Shown piece by piece: positions 24,750 through 37,725 of a DNA stretch of 64,000 nt. Source of the stretch: Struthidea cinerea (taxonomy: Eukaryota; Chordata; Aves; Passeriformes; Corcoracidae); assembly GCA_013397865.1 (NCBI GenBank), contig VZTI01000922.1:1404103-1468102 (forward strand). Reading direction: 5' to 3'. The position numbers were made by a program, and so were the translations under genes. The notes beneath the pieces were generated by a model. It had not been told where the DNA came from and made no database searches. It saw only the letters and a program-made list of their open reading frames with translations. Numbering within the stretch: position 1 is the first letter of the stretch; each line of letters starts with the position of its first letter.

Positions 24750-24809
24750 ACATCTTTTACTGAAAGTCTGCCTTCTTAATTTTCCTTTTAAATGTCACAC
24801 ACTTGCAAA
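24750..24809. repeat. 60-bp direct repeat, copy 2
   Basis: Exact copy of 22813-22872 in the same orientation, 206 bp beyond the end of the family A LTR. The spacing between copies is about 1.9 kb. Confidence 0.93.
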
Positions 24810-25707
24810 CCATATTAACCTATTAACCATTACTCAATTAACCATAAGATCTGGATGCAGATTTATTTTAAGTATTTCCTCTTGAATTTTTCACTCATCT
24901 TCAGGCTCCTTGGAATTCTCCTGAATTGCAATTAATGCACTTTCCTAGTTTCCATCCAGTACCTGAGATATATTCCCAAGACATTGAGGCCCGTGAATAT
25001 TTAACTTTAAAAGCATTTTTATTCCTAGAAGATTACATCGAGATCCATCTAACAGGACCATTTTGCAGAAACCTTTTAAAATCATTAACTTCCCATAATC
25101 AGCAGTGTAAGCATATACCACTGTAGTTATTAAAAATTTCAAGGGATATATGAAAAATGTAATAGAAAGTCTTTGAATATATTATCAATAATTATCATAG
25201 GAGTACATTTGAATATGTAGGTCACCATTTTGAAATGCTATGAACATGTTACAGGAACAAATAGCTCTCAATAAATATAAGAGTATTCCACAGTTAATAC
25301 CTATAAATGCCATCACAGAACATGAAAACACATAAATATACTGAAAATAATTCACAAGAAGCATTTTGGTCCCAAACACTCTAATCCCTCAAAACCTACA
25401 AGGAAAAAAAATGGGTGTGAAGAGTTACTAAAAAAATTGGTCTAGATTTTATTCCATTATATGAAAAATTGTGATTCTTCAGGGAAAATGCTGAGATATA
25501 GGTCCCTGTACAAATACATATTCTTAAAATTATTTATTCTTTCAAGTTTATAGAACATAACACCTTAATGAGATATTTAAAATGTGCCATAGTATTGTGC
25601 AAAATATGTTTGGAGTATTTCAGCTTAAAAGACTAGCATTTATTAATGAATACACCTGCTGAAAAGCATACAATTTGGTTTGAATTTTTAACCATAACTC
25701 ATAGTGT

Positions 25708-25785
25708 GACCCTGAGATTAGCTCAGTTGGTCAGAGCATGGTGCTGATAATGCCAGGGTCATGGCTTTGATTCCCGTAAGGGCCA
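25708..25785 (+). pseudogene. tRNA-Ile(GAT)-derived pseudogene or SINE head
   Basis: It resembles a cytosolic tRNA-Ile. The A box TTAGCTCAGTTGG (25718-25730) is intact. The D arm closes GCTC/GAGC. The anticodon stem TGGTG/TGCCA flanks loop CTGATAA with anticodon GAT (25746-25748). The 3' end is AAGGGCC plus discriminator A (25785). Defects: the T-arm/B box reads GCTTTGATTCC instead of GGTTCGANTCC, so C56 is lost and the stem has a C-C mismatch; the acceptor 5' strand (GACCCTGAGA) is too long or mispaired with AAGGGCC. A short T run at 25797-25800 could stop Pol III. Vertebrate tRNA-Ile genes mostly use AAT or TAT anticodons, so GAT also favours a decayed copy. Passerine TguSINE1 has a tRNA-Ile head with a CR1 tail (known family), but no CR1 tail is evident here. 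Confidence 0.72.
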
Positions 25786-28559
25786 TTTACTTCTTCTTTT
25801 TAATAGAAGAAAGTTATAAAAAGGATAACAGCATGACAAAAAGGGCATGTAAAAAACCATTTTTTGCTTACATTTTCATGGGAATTACAATTTAGGAGCC
25901 TAAACAAAAGAAAAAAATATTAAAAGCATGAAGGAAAAAGTCCCCCACTGGTCTGCAACACCAGGGTTGGTGACTGCCAATCTCACCCGCGCACAACCAC
26001 AGCAAATGGGATGCAGTTGGATAATTATATTCCCCCGACCATTTTCCACATCTGGTTTTACAGAAACACAGTAGGCATATATGTCTATTAGGACATGTCA
26101 GTCTGCATTTGGGATTTCTTCTGCTGACCTAAATAATGAATTTTATGAATTACTTTTTAATTTTATCATTCTTCTTACAAAACTCTAGCTCCATTTAAGT
26201 GCAGAGGAAAGTCTAGTACACTATAGTAAGAGTCTGTACCTAAAAAAGCATTGGGCAAACACTTATGAAATCATTCCAGTTTTAGCTGTTTAAATGCATA
26301 ATTTAACATTAAATATCTTCATCCAAATTTCTGTTTAACAGTGCTGGGCCTGAAAGTTCTATCCTTTAGTATATAAACACAATTAAGTGACGGCTGAGAG
26401 TTCAAACTGGAACGAGTAAGGACAGAGCACTAGTTCATCTGCTTACTAAAGCACAAATTACAACTTTTGAAACACAAAACCAAAGAAAACAATTTTCTAG
26501 CATAGACAAGCAATTCTCAGAGTTTTCACTAAAATCTTACTAAGACTGTGAACAGATAATAGTAAAGACTTTATGATAGTGATCAATCTTGCTCATCTCA
26601 ATGCATTAATTCAAACATTCAATCCTGTAAGCACCTGCATATGAGGACAACTTAACTCTACCAGAAGACTTAGACCTGTGAAGTATCTCTATTTCTCATA
26701 CAGATTCCCACAGAAAATTCATATGCCATGGACTTTGCCCTAAGGAATAACATTTTCTGCCCACAGAAAACAGAAATTTCTGAACCTATTCCTGTAAAAC
26801 CTTTTTTCTGACATACCTGTAAGCCATGTGTAAACTTGAATTAACATATACATGCTGTTCACAGCACATGGGGGAGTAAGTGCATATGGCCTTAACAAAA
26901 CTGTTAGGAAGACATTTGAATCATCTGGGGAATTTGAAATAACTCCCTCCATGAATTTTGTAAAGTTCAGGGTTAATTCTGTGAAAGTAATAGAATGTGC
27001 ACAGAAAATTTTACTGAAATAAGTACTTTAGATTCCAAACATTACAAATCCAAATATTTACAAATGAAAAAATAAAGTTTTCTTTTGTTATTCAAACTAA
27101 TTTTATTTTGTTGAAATACTTTTTGTGCTATCATGGATGAAATGTCTGGATTTTTTCCCTTTAACCATGGAACGTGATGTAAATCAGAATAGCACTGTGA
27201 AAATATGCATAGTCTACTTCAACTGGTATTTAATCCTTGTGTTTCAAGGAGGCAAAAGATAGTGTAGATATAAAATTTGAAAAAGCGACAATATTTTTGC
27301 CATCCCTCATATGATTTTTAGTATCCATTCTCCTTTAAATCCAGTACCAACTTTCCACAGAATGCTTTGTGCTCCCAGAACATATAAAAAGAAAGAAAGA
27401 AAAAAAAAGACCACTAATGCTCTAGCATAAAACCATAAAACTGGGGCTTTTTGACTGCGTGTCTGCAGTACAAAACAACATCCTACTTTATGTGCAAAGC
27501 TCAGCTGCTGTTACTAATTTTTTGCATCTGAATTACTTTCTGCTTTGCTTGAATTCACATCAGTTTGTTACACTCAAAGTGTTTTCAAGAACAAGTCCTT
27601 CTGCAGCACAGATAGAATGCTGATGGTTTCTTCTTTGTCACTATAACATGTTTTGTGTCATTTTAAATATGTTTGCTAATGTGATCCACCTTGCTCTTTT
27701 CCTCCTTCTGGTTTGCAGCTCCACAGTGCACCCAGATTTACTGAGGTCTGTGCTGCTTAGGTTGGATACTTGCTCTTTGCTCACTTTGTTATCCCTAAAA
27801 CTGGTTTCGCCCAGCTTCCAAGGCAACATTCCACTTCTGAGCAACTGCTGGGCATTTACCAATTGTTTATAGCCCTGTGCCTGTCACATTCACCTGTACA
27901 TTGTAGGCTTCTGCTGTCATCCCATAGCTGTATTCCTATGCCTTTCATTCTGTTCTAAGGCTATATATTTTTCATTATTTTTTGCAGAAAATTTACTTGT
28001 TATTGTGGCCTGGTAGTTACAAACATATAATAGCAGTTACTGTTATTCCACACAGCAGTACAAGGCTAAACAAAAAATTATACCAAGAGAGGTAATAGTT
28101 ACCTGGTCATTACACAGTTGGTGTTACCGCTAAACAAGCTGAAACAGGTCCATGGACAGGCCAATCCCAAATAAAGCCTGAGAGGTCCGAAGGCTGGAGA
28201 CATCAGCGTAACTGGCACCAAGCCTCTGGGCTCTTACCAGCAATGGCAACAGCATAATTCCTAAGCTGGATGGGGCTGCGCTGTAAGTAAACAAAACCTT
28301 CTGGGAGCAGGGAAAATCCAAGCCTATGGAGCTCATTCTTCTGCTGACAAAGAGCTACGCAGGTGTTGTTGCAAACACAGGGTATTTGTCTTTGATTCAT
28401 TGTGTCTACTAGAAAAGGGGTACTGTACCAATAGCTAGATGCAAACATGCCAGTGCAACTCCTGAAGAAGGGCAGAGGAGGTAAATGTCAAGCATGAAAG
28501 GTGTTGTGTGAATGAACATTCCTCACATAATAGGTACTCTTTGGATAAGGCATGGGCTG

Positions 28560-28922
28560 CTTTATGGCAGCCTGAATTCTCTCAAAGTTCCCGTCTTTAT
28601 TCATTAAAATCACCGTATCCACAGACAAAAGACTCTCTAATTAAAGTTAGAAAGTGGTATGTTTATTCAGGCACCGCCAGGCAGCATGGGAGTAGCCTCC
28701 TACAGACATGCCAGCGAAGTACAAGGTTTTTCACTCTCTATTTATTACTCAAAGTTTTACATCCTCTACTTATGTATGACCCCAGCACCTCCCATTCCCC
28801 GCTCTGTATTAAAATGAGATTATTAGTCCTTCACGCATGCGCAGTTTCTCTCTTAAATTGGGTCAGTGGTCTTGAATTGGGTCAGTGGTCCTGAAAGATG
28901 AAGTAAGGAGCGTCTTCTTCAC
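28560..28922 (-). mobile_element. Probable solo LTR remnant (minus strand)
   Basis: Read on the minus strand, this has an LTR-like order. A 19-bp direct repeat CTTAAATTGGGTCAGTGGT / CTTGAATTGGGTCAGTGGT (28852-28889, shown plus-strand) would lie in U3. A TATA-like TAATAAATA follows (28739-28747). AATAAAC comes about 75 nt later (28662-28667), then a short T-rich U5. Termini and target duplication could not be fixed, so limits are approximate. The 128-codon plus frame at 28508-28894 is antisense to this signal and has no recognised domain. Confidence 0.5.
28852..28889. repeat. 19-bp tandem repeat (two units)
   Basis: Two adjacent 19-bp units ending GGGTCAGTGGT, differing by one base (A/G). Similar TGAGTCAGTGG words recur at 29980-30010. 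Confidence 0.9.
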
Positions 28923-29974
28923 AGTGACCTCTCTACCTTCCTGCTGTTGGCAGGCCTTCATGTCCTGCTGGCACAGCCCAAGATCTCCTACCTTTGATTC
29001 TATTCGTTTCAATTTGTTTTGATGACAGTTCATTTATTCTGTTTCCCTCTATAAACAAAAATTAAAACAAAAATATAATGGCAAATAATACATCACTTAG
29101 CTCTAGCATCTAATAATGATTATCTTTTGTTTTTCTACCTTGCATTCTAATCAGTAAAAATTGTTTCTGACTCTTATTTAATCTTTTAAGACTTTGACTC
29201 AGTCTGTTGTCCATAGAGCACAAGCAGTAGATTTAAAGGCTGCTGAAGCGTGATTAGAGAGCCCAAATAAAATGATCGTTAGGATGTTTTTCTTTTTTCC
29301 TCTGAATAACTTTTCAAGAACATTTGGTCCTCTACACTGACAATGGATTTAAGGTTAAGAAATATGCTTAGAATAGAATTAACTTGCTAAAGTACACAAC
29401 TCAATTTACTGTTTTTGAGATTTGAATTAGGTATAATTGTCAGTAATATATTATAGCTACAGTATGGAATGAAATCTTTAGTGATTTCTTCTCCCCCTTA
29501 AACACACACTCATGAGAGAATAGCATATAAGAGGTTAACATGTACTAAGAAAAAAACAAAGTATGAAAAACAAATTCTGATCCATTATTTACATAGCCAG
29601 ACTGTTGACAAAACAACATTTTCAGTGAAATTACATATCATCACCCAAAACTCACAGATGGCCTGTGTCTGCTTAATATCTTTGAGTTTAGTATGGCACT
29701 GTTGCCAGTTTAGTGACTCTGAACACAGGCACATGTAATTTAAAAAGGCTACATTGTTTATTCTGAACAGGGTGCAAGGTGGAAGTTTATCCAGCAATCA
29801 AGCACACCTATTCTCCAAACTTTACACTGTATATACATTATAGCAAACGAAAAAATACCAGTTCATTGGCTCCAAGTTACTTAGTTCTCTTATACTTAGT
29901 TACTTAAAAATCTTCAATTTGTTAAATGATTGTCTGACTTCTCATGCTAATTAGGCCACATGGTCAATCTTTCT
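28923..29974. other. AT-rich non-coding stretch
   Basis: No gene or clear repeat recognised. Minus frames of 70 codons or fewer lack motifs. Confidence 0.5.
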
Positions 29975-30260
29975 CATCTTTTTGAGTCAGTGGGTTTCTT
30001 GAGTCAGTGGTCCATGAGTCAGCAGTCACAGTGTCTCACTGCCAGACTGCAGAAATTAAATGGCTCCAATCTCTTTCATTAGATAGTCACAACCCTGTTT
30101 CACAACCACTTTCTCATTCTCCACAAATCCCTGGGCAAATTGTTAACTGTTTCTGGCTCTTAAGATGTCAACATCAGTACCTTTTCCAATTAATTTCCTC
30201 AAAGCATTTATCTGCATGACTCATCACCCCTGAAATCCTCTGTGCAAATCACCATCACTT
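29975..30260 (-). mobile_element. Possible LTR/ERV remnant
   Basis: It contains three close GAGTCAGTGG/GAGTCAGCAG words (29983-30022) like the repeat at 28852-28889. A mixed-composition stretch ends TCACCCCTGAAATCCTCTGTG. From recall this resembles songbird LTR sequence, but no TG/CA ends, TATA or AATAAA could be placed. Orientation is inferred only from the resemblance to the 28.6-28.9 kb element. Confidence 0.3.
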
Positions 30261-33200
30261 TTTCTATTGTTTAGTCTTCTGGAAGTGAATTAATTTTAAG
30301 GGAGATGTTATGTATATCATAGGCAGCGGATCAAGCATTTTGTTTCTAATTTTTTTTTTGTGTGTGGACATTTTTTGTAAATACACTGGACAATGTGTTT
30401 TAAAGAACTTTTAGCCTTGTTATTCATCCAAATTATACCTACAGGTAGAAGTATCATATCAAACACCCCATGCAATCCACGTGAGCTAAATAAACACACC
30501 TTACGTGCAAATGTATTAATACTCTAATTAAAATATTAAACTATTAAACTATCAACAATATGTTCAAAGAGTTACTTGTTATCTTTGCAAGAAATTCTCC
30601 AAATTCTCAGACTGTTGTTCTCAACAATAAGTCTAAAAGTGTCCTTTACACAGGTTTCACTGTATCTACCCTTCCCTGTTGTTTTGATCCCCAACTTTAC
30701 ACTCCTCAAGAACAGATGTGGGTATTACTATGGTGCGTTGTCAATACCCGGAATTCTTCACTGGTGTGGACATGCTCACACAGCCCACTGTTGACAAATA
30801 GATTGAATAACAATATGGGTAGGATTAGAACAAGTGTACACAATATGTGCATACAGATCAAAGGCACAAAGCTCAGGACTTTGCTTGCCCAAGACTGATC
30901 ATTTTAAATGACATGGCTGGGAACCAATTGCCTCTGCTGGTGTTAAAGAGGAAGACAAACATCAGCCAGTGTAAGTGGTATATAGGAGAATTCTAGCATA
31001 TTTTGGAAAGAAATGAAAAGTTCACCTGAGAAATATAGAAGAAAATAAAATTTGTAACAAAGGAGAGGAAGATACCTTAGAGTAGGGACAGCAGCTCTCA
31101 TCCTGCTGGCACTATAACCTCTGTCCATGCTAAAGAGCACAGCCTCCCCATGGGAGGCCATGAGCAGCTAGCACCCAGACTGTGCCCCAGCATGGTTAGA
31201 ATTTTGGGAGTTCAGTCGTAGAAAGATATTTATTAGCAATTTATAAATGCTTATGGTTCTGCCTTGTCTGTTTTACAACAGGTATTAATATCAAATGGAT
31301 AAACCAATGATAGATAGTTAATACAAATCCCTAATAAATTTATTAATTGCTTTGATTTCAGTTTAAGATTAAACTAGGTGAACTGAACCATTTTTCCCTT
31401 GGCAGATATGTTATGTTGATAGCGAATGTTACTCCTTCTTTATCTTATGGACTATTTTTATGGACTCTAGAACATGCACTATACCTTGTTTTTATTTCAC
31501 TGGTCTGCAATTCTGTGTTATACCTGGACTTAATGTACATGACATGTTTACATATGCTAAATAGCTATGTTTCCTTTGTTACCTCTGAAACCAGTTTTCC
31601 CAGTTCAGCATTGCACGTGTTTAGTGACCAGTAATTGACTACGGATCAGTGGCTCATAGCCCTTGACCTGTGGTTTTACCATGTTGACCACACGTTTATT
31701 CTATCAGCCCACACCAATATCCGTCTAAGCTGCAGTTTTACTCTGTCCTTGTCTACAACCCGTTCCATACATGAGAACTACTTATCATTACTATCTAATT
31801 CAGCCTCCTGGTGCAGTCAGAGCCCCAACACCAGCTACTTAGCATACCAAGTGCCTGTTCTGTAATTTTGTGTTTCTCTACCATGTATAGTATCCCAGGC
31901 TCCAACCCAATTGCGAATATTCAACTCATTTAGTTGCCTATTTTTTTTTTTCTTTTAAGATTTTCCACTTTTCAAAACTGTCTTGTAGCTTTTGGTTTTT
32001 TACTTTTGCAAAAATGTTTAATTTTAAACACATTATGCTGCTCTCACAACGTGACTCCCGTAAGAGAAAAACTCCATGAAAGGCCGTTCCTCCTATTGTT
32101 ATTTCCCCATGAAGTAATGACTGTTCATGCCTGAGCAGCTGGATCCAGCAGCATGGCATGCATCTATCTAGGCAGCAATGGAGCTTGCTTAAAGACTGAT
32201 GAACACACTGGTTTTGGTGTGCTTTGCCTACTGTGCTTTAATCTCTTCCCATAACACCTTCTCCAGGAGAAGCCACATATCTGGGGACTTTTGCTGCTCT
32301 GCTAATATGTACTTAGAGAGTGAAGCATGCACAAATCATGCAAACACAAATACCCAAATTACTAACAGTTTTTCTACATTATTATTTTTCAGAATTTTCT
32401 CTCAATTGAAATATTTTCATCTTTATCTCCTGACTTTTCAAATTTTTTTTTTTAATTTCTACTCATGTTTTTATAATGATTTTGAGTCCAGTGATATTAT
32501 GCCTTTAAGCTGGGTTTGCTTTAGTTTCTCCTGGTATTGAAACATATCAAGATTTCATTACCATTTTTCCTTCTGATTTTCATGCTATTTGAAGCATTAA
32601 TAATTTAGCTTTTTCAAAATATGACCTATTTTCCTAATGTAGACAAGCCTGTAACATTAGCTATCTATGAAGAAAAATAAGTGGATTCAGTTATGCAAAT
32701 AGTTAGCAAATGAAAAAGAAGATTGAGTTTCTCTGAAATATGACTTTCATTTCTAAGAAGTTGTAAAAGATAAAGTATAATGGAAATATGAGGGAGAATA
32801 ATGAGAGGAGCCTTTATAAAGGGAAAGTCTGTCTGAGCTATCTACCAATATTCTTCGGAGAAGTCAGCACACACAGAGATAAGCAACACAGCAATCCATC
32901 CAAAGGGCATCTCTTTTTACAAAATCTCTGCAGCTGATGTTTGAAGTCTAGCACCACCATGGCATTTTAAACAAACCATAGAAGTCATGCCCTGTCTACA
33001 GATTGTTATGCACCTTATAATTAAAATGAAGCTTGTCAGCTTGTCTTCTTTCTTTCCTTCCTTCTTTTCCACAAGTACATAGAATGACACTATTTATTTT
33101 GGTCATTCCTACCACAGGACAAGACTATCTGTATTTTAAGTTTTGTTAATTGTCATTGCTAAAGAGGTAGAGATGCAAATCAGTGCAAATAACTTCAAAA

Positions 33201-36200
33201 TATTATCAGACACCTAGTCACCAAAACTCAAGAGGATGATAGAAAAGGCTGAGGAGAAGGGGAGGGAGACTGAATTGTCTCACATTCCTTACTCTCTTCC
33301 ACACCTAAAAAAAGAAACAACTGATTCAAGAGAGACAATTTCAGTATTACCATATATTAGGAATTAAGATCATCCAATGAAGTTCAGCTGCAGTCAAAAA
33401 AGGTGATTAGAATTATATGAGTTACTAGAAAAGGTATAAATTCAGAACTGTGATGTGCATAAATTCATATCTGTGATGTCCCGTGTTTTGAATATTGCAG
33501 TTATGATTCTCAGTCTCAAAAGAAGATAAGAAAAAAGATTTGATTACAGAATACTTGTGTATAAAGAAGAGACATGACTGAAGGGGTATCTGGCCACCTA
33601 CCCCAAAGTCGTCCGTAGCCTGGTCATACCACTTTGTGTTGGTAAGTTTCTGGTTGTGCATTTCGCGGCCTACTTTAAGTCAAGAAAAACACCACACTCA
33701 CTGAAGTAACTCATTGAAAATTCTGTCTTGATACAGCCAACTGCCAGATGATATGCAATAGTGATTCCTACAAAAATTTCCAGATCTCTGGCAATAAACA
33801 CAGTGATAAAAATTCTACCACTGACTGGGAAGTTACAAAAAAATCAATGGAATGCTAAACTCTTGCGGTTGCTATGTTCCCCACTATGACCCCTTTATCT
33901 GACAATGTTAGAAGACACTAACAATTTTTCAGTACAATCAGTACAAATCTTTCTTACATCAGCATAATTTTATGGAATGACTAAAATCAGAAGTTTAACT
34001 AGGGCTCATACAAGAATCTAAAGTCCTAACTAAGCACAATCTTACTCTGTTCTATCGATCACGTAATAGTTTGTTGGGTAACCACAAAGAGCCACATTGA
34101 CATAAGCTGTTAATTAAAGGTCAAAAACAGTTGGCAAAATATTTGTTTTGCATGCTGCTGTGTGATGTTGATGTTCTAAACAGTTTACTAATGCCAGGTG
34201 ACCACAAATTAGCTTGAACATTGGGACTGGCAGAGGGAGTAAACATCTGAAAACCACTCATTGTGTAGATCAACACTTAGATCAACAGCAGAAATCGCAG
34301 GACTTAGATGGGTATGTACCATTTTAAGCTGAGTATAATTGTTTTATTATGTGGCTGCCAGTCCCTTATCTTTGAAGATTAATATTAAAACACTGAGATA
34401 AAATAATAAAAAATACCCAGAGGTTATGCAAAAAGGATGGAAATTACCTCTGTATAGGAAACTAGGGATGATGTAAATCCTTGTCTGGAAGTATTATAAA
34501 TCTTTGATGTTTTTGTTACTAGACTGTCCCACATGAGGGTGGAAGGATCACGCTGACACTTAGGAATGAGGACAAGTAACTGGAAGTCATCTTAGAGTTC
34601 GTATCCTTAGGATGTAGTTGTCTACAATCACATGAAAGATTTCCAAGCTGTCTATGCTAAATTTATTCTGGTAGGTTGACATTTGTTCAATGATTAGCCT
34701 TAGGTTCTCTACACTGAGATATAGCCACAGAAGGAAGTATAGAATGAGTACAGCAGTTATGCCTGAGGCATCCTCTCATCTTTCTCAGTGCTTCCTATCT
34801 CTTCAAAATGGGCTGATTAAAAAAGCAAAGGATAGGGATACACTGACTCTCCCTATCTTCTTACTTCACCTCAAAGACAACACCACAATGTTGTCCAAAA
34901 TAAGGCAGTGACTGGTTCCAGCTCCCTTTGGAGGATGCAGTGTTACTTTTTCTGTACTGAAATCACAATCCCAGAATGCTTAGCCATCCATATATGACTC
35001 AAAAATGGTGCAAGATATCTGTCCCTTCACCCAATCCCCCAGCCTCTCCCACCCCTTGTGCTTGGCTTCCTCTCTGACTGTTAGCAGTAACTCTCTCAGA
35101 GGGAGAAGTGCTGCAGAAGTACCACACCCTTTGCCAAAGGCTTTGCTAAATCTAACTCTCTTCCTTTTGAAAGCAAATAGACAGGAAGAAAGCAGCTAAG
35201 GCTTCTCCAATGATACAACATTATAATTTTGACTGAATTCTTATAACACAGGCAGTCTGCTCTCTTCCAAGATTTAACAGAATTAGATTGTACAACTCTT
35301 CTTTTGTTAGAAATCTACAATAAAAAGTGACCATAGTCAATATTTTAGAGAATTAAACCTCTTGACTTAGTTTATATAAAATAACAGATTTTTAAAAGAC
35401 CTGGATACTTACAGTGGTTTTGTGGTTTTTCTAGTTTGTTCATTTTAATAACACATGGAAAAGGACAAAAGAAAAAATATTGTAAACATATAAGACATAA
35501 TCCTCAAAAAGATTTTTCCACTGTCTTTTTTTTTAAGATAATCTTAGAAGAAAATCCTTTAGTATTTTATCTAGAAAAAAATACACTACAACATTAATTT
35601 CTATTTAGGCTTTTTTGTTAATAACAATACCCATGTTCCTTTTTCCAGATCTTTCCAAATGCTTCTGCATACCAAAGCAACTATGTGAAGCCATCATTTT
35701 AATGAGAGGACACAAGACGTTGAAAGGGTACACGAGAGCTACACTCAGTGACATTCAGACTTCTGGTTTCCTATACCCATACATAAGTAAACTATAAGTA
35801 AACTGTAAGTAAACTATAAGTTCCTATTCATTTACTAACAAACAAGAAATGCACATTGCTGTAATACCTCAAGATCTTGGCAATAAAACCCACATTTCCT
35901 TAGCATTTTCTTTCCCCTACTCACTGCCTGGAGAGATAACACAATGAATCTAAATGTTGCATAGAGTCTACATTTTCCCTACCCCATCACAAACTCCTGC
36001 TTCTGCTGTTGTCCTAAATTCCCCTGGGAACAAAAGAGAAAAGCTCCAGTAACCAATGTATTAATTAATTTCTGGTGAAATACCATTTTTGAACTTTTGA
36101 CCTTGTCTGTCTTATTTTTTTTATTTTATGTTGTTAAACTGTTCAATTTCCTAACAGCACAAAAATTATCAAATCACCCTTGCTGCAGATGACATATTTA

Positions 36201-37725
36201 TATAAAAAGGTTTTAAACTGGCAGAGCTGGTTTAAAGAGCCACCTACTACAGCAGGGCCTGCCGCAGAGCTGTGATTTGGGAGGTAGAGACAAATGGAAA
36301 GCAAGTGGCCAAGAACTGACCTAGTTCTCACCACAGGTAGGTTACTTTGCTTCCTGTCTTTTACACAAATGCAAATTCCCCTTTTTAACTGGATTTGAAT
36401 GTTAAAAAATTTTAGTTTTTACAGTACTGAACTGCAGCGTTTCCTCATTCCAGGCGTTTTTCACCAGAAAAAGAGAATAATCATAAAGATTGTAAAAATA
36501 CTTGAAAGAATGGTAGCAGGCCTAATATACTACAAGTTCAAGAGATAAAAATAACAGTGGCATACATACGTGAAATCCATTAGTGTTCAACATATTATTT
36601 AAATTTCTTCTTAAAACCTCTTCTAACTGGGTATTATAATATAGCTAAATATCAGCTGTGTGTCATGACTATCCTGTAGTACCCCATAAGAAAAAATGTT
36701 TGTGATTTTTGTCTGGTTTTAATTTAATTTTCTATTTTGAGAAGATTAAGAAAGAGAAAATTCAAATCAAAGTTTCAGAAAAACAATAAAGGTAGTGGTA
36801 TTAATATGATGAAGAAAATAAAATGTAGTTTTAGAGCTCTGCAATTTTTATCACCTTTACTTTCATACTTTTTCTTCATTTATATTCCAAGACCTAGACA
36901 CAGAACTGACACTGTTTCACCTTGTTATCAAAGAAAAGCTATATTCCATTAGGAAACTGTTCAACTTTTTATGGAATTAAGCTCTGTATTTATAACAAAT
37001 GTCTCCAGTTATATACTACTAATATAACCGTACTCCAAAACTCTCTCGAAGCATGATACCAGTAATGCATTTTCTCCTGGAAAAACTGATGAATTAAATG
37101 TGAGGCTGTAAACAGAAATTACATTAATCCATCTTGTAGCTTACAGTAATGTAAATTTCCTAACCTTCTTGTTCATATTGCTACAAACATGTCATTAATC
37201 TGTTACACCCTGAACTTCTGTTCTTTATACTGCATAAGAGCAGTGGAGTAGATAAACCATGGGCAGTGTATCAAGAGGGAGGAACAAATTATAGTTCTGA
37301 CACTTACTAAGTGATTTCCCCATTTTCTTTCTATGTATTTCTTCTGCAAGTTATCGCTTAGGTATGAACACTTCTATTAAACTTTCAAATGGGCTTTCTC
37401 TCTGTATAGAACTTGTGGAAATGAAATAAATTATCTGCTTCTTTGTTCAGAGTGGGTGAATGAAAGTGCTGTCCCCTGTTTTATGCTGGTGTTTTAAATT
37501 CTGGAAGAGGAACTTCTCCAACATACTTCTTTTCTCCCTAACACTGTGATCACAAGACTGATGCAAACAGTAAAATAATATGTACTTATGGAGATTTATC
37601 TGAACAATAAAAAAAATTATAGGAGAATTGGTTACAAAACCAAAAAGTTTATTAGACTTTGCACTGCATTTTTTTATCATTTAATCTCTGATGAGTAAAT
37701 GTTAAAATAACATGTCATGTGACCG
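30261..37725. other. 7.5-kb AT-rich non-coding stretch
   Basis: No supported gene. An 11-bp minisatellite (35783-35820) and several homopolymers are present. Overlapping frames of 112 codons or fewer (30560-30898, 32199-32540) show no recognisable domain and are of chance length. Confidence 0.5.
35783..35820. repeat. 11-bp minisatellite, 3.4 units
   Basis: ATAAGTAAACT repeated three times (one unit with G for A) plus a partial fourth. Confidence 0.92.

Larger units (their letters stand above)
24544..28560. other. 4-kb non-coding stretch
   Basis: It contains the second copy of the 60-bp direct repeat (24750-24809) and the tRNA-Ile-like element (25708-25785). Otherwise AT-rich without supported genes. 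A less AT-rich patch at 28130-28450 holds overlapping minus frames of 68 and 81 codons that match nothing recognised; it may be decayed retroviral interior, given the LTR-like remnant just downstream. Confidence 0.45.

Noticed and set aside
25708..25785. Functional tRNA-Ile gene
   Set aside because: The B box and T stem lack key residues and the acceptor stem does not pair cleanly; kept as pseudogene or SINE head instead.
28508..28894. 128-codon plus-strand open frame
   Set aside because: It overlaps antisense to a probable LTR (TATA-like, AATAAA and a 19-bp repeat on the minus strand) and shows no domain.
35783..35820. Short spaced repeat considered as a CRISPR-like array
   Set aside because: Units are directly tandem without spacers, and the genome is vertebrate. 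It is a minisatellite.
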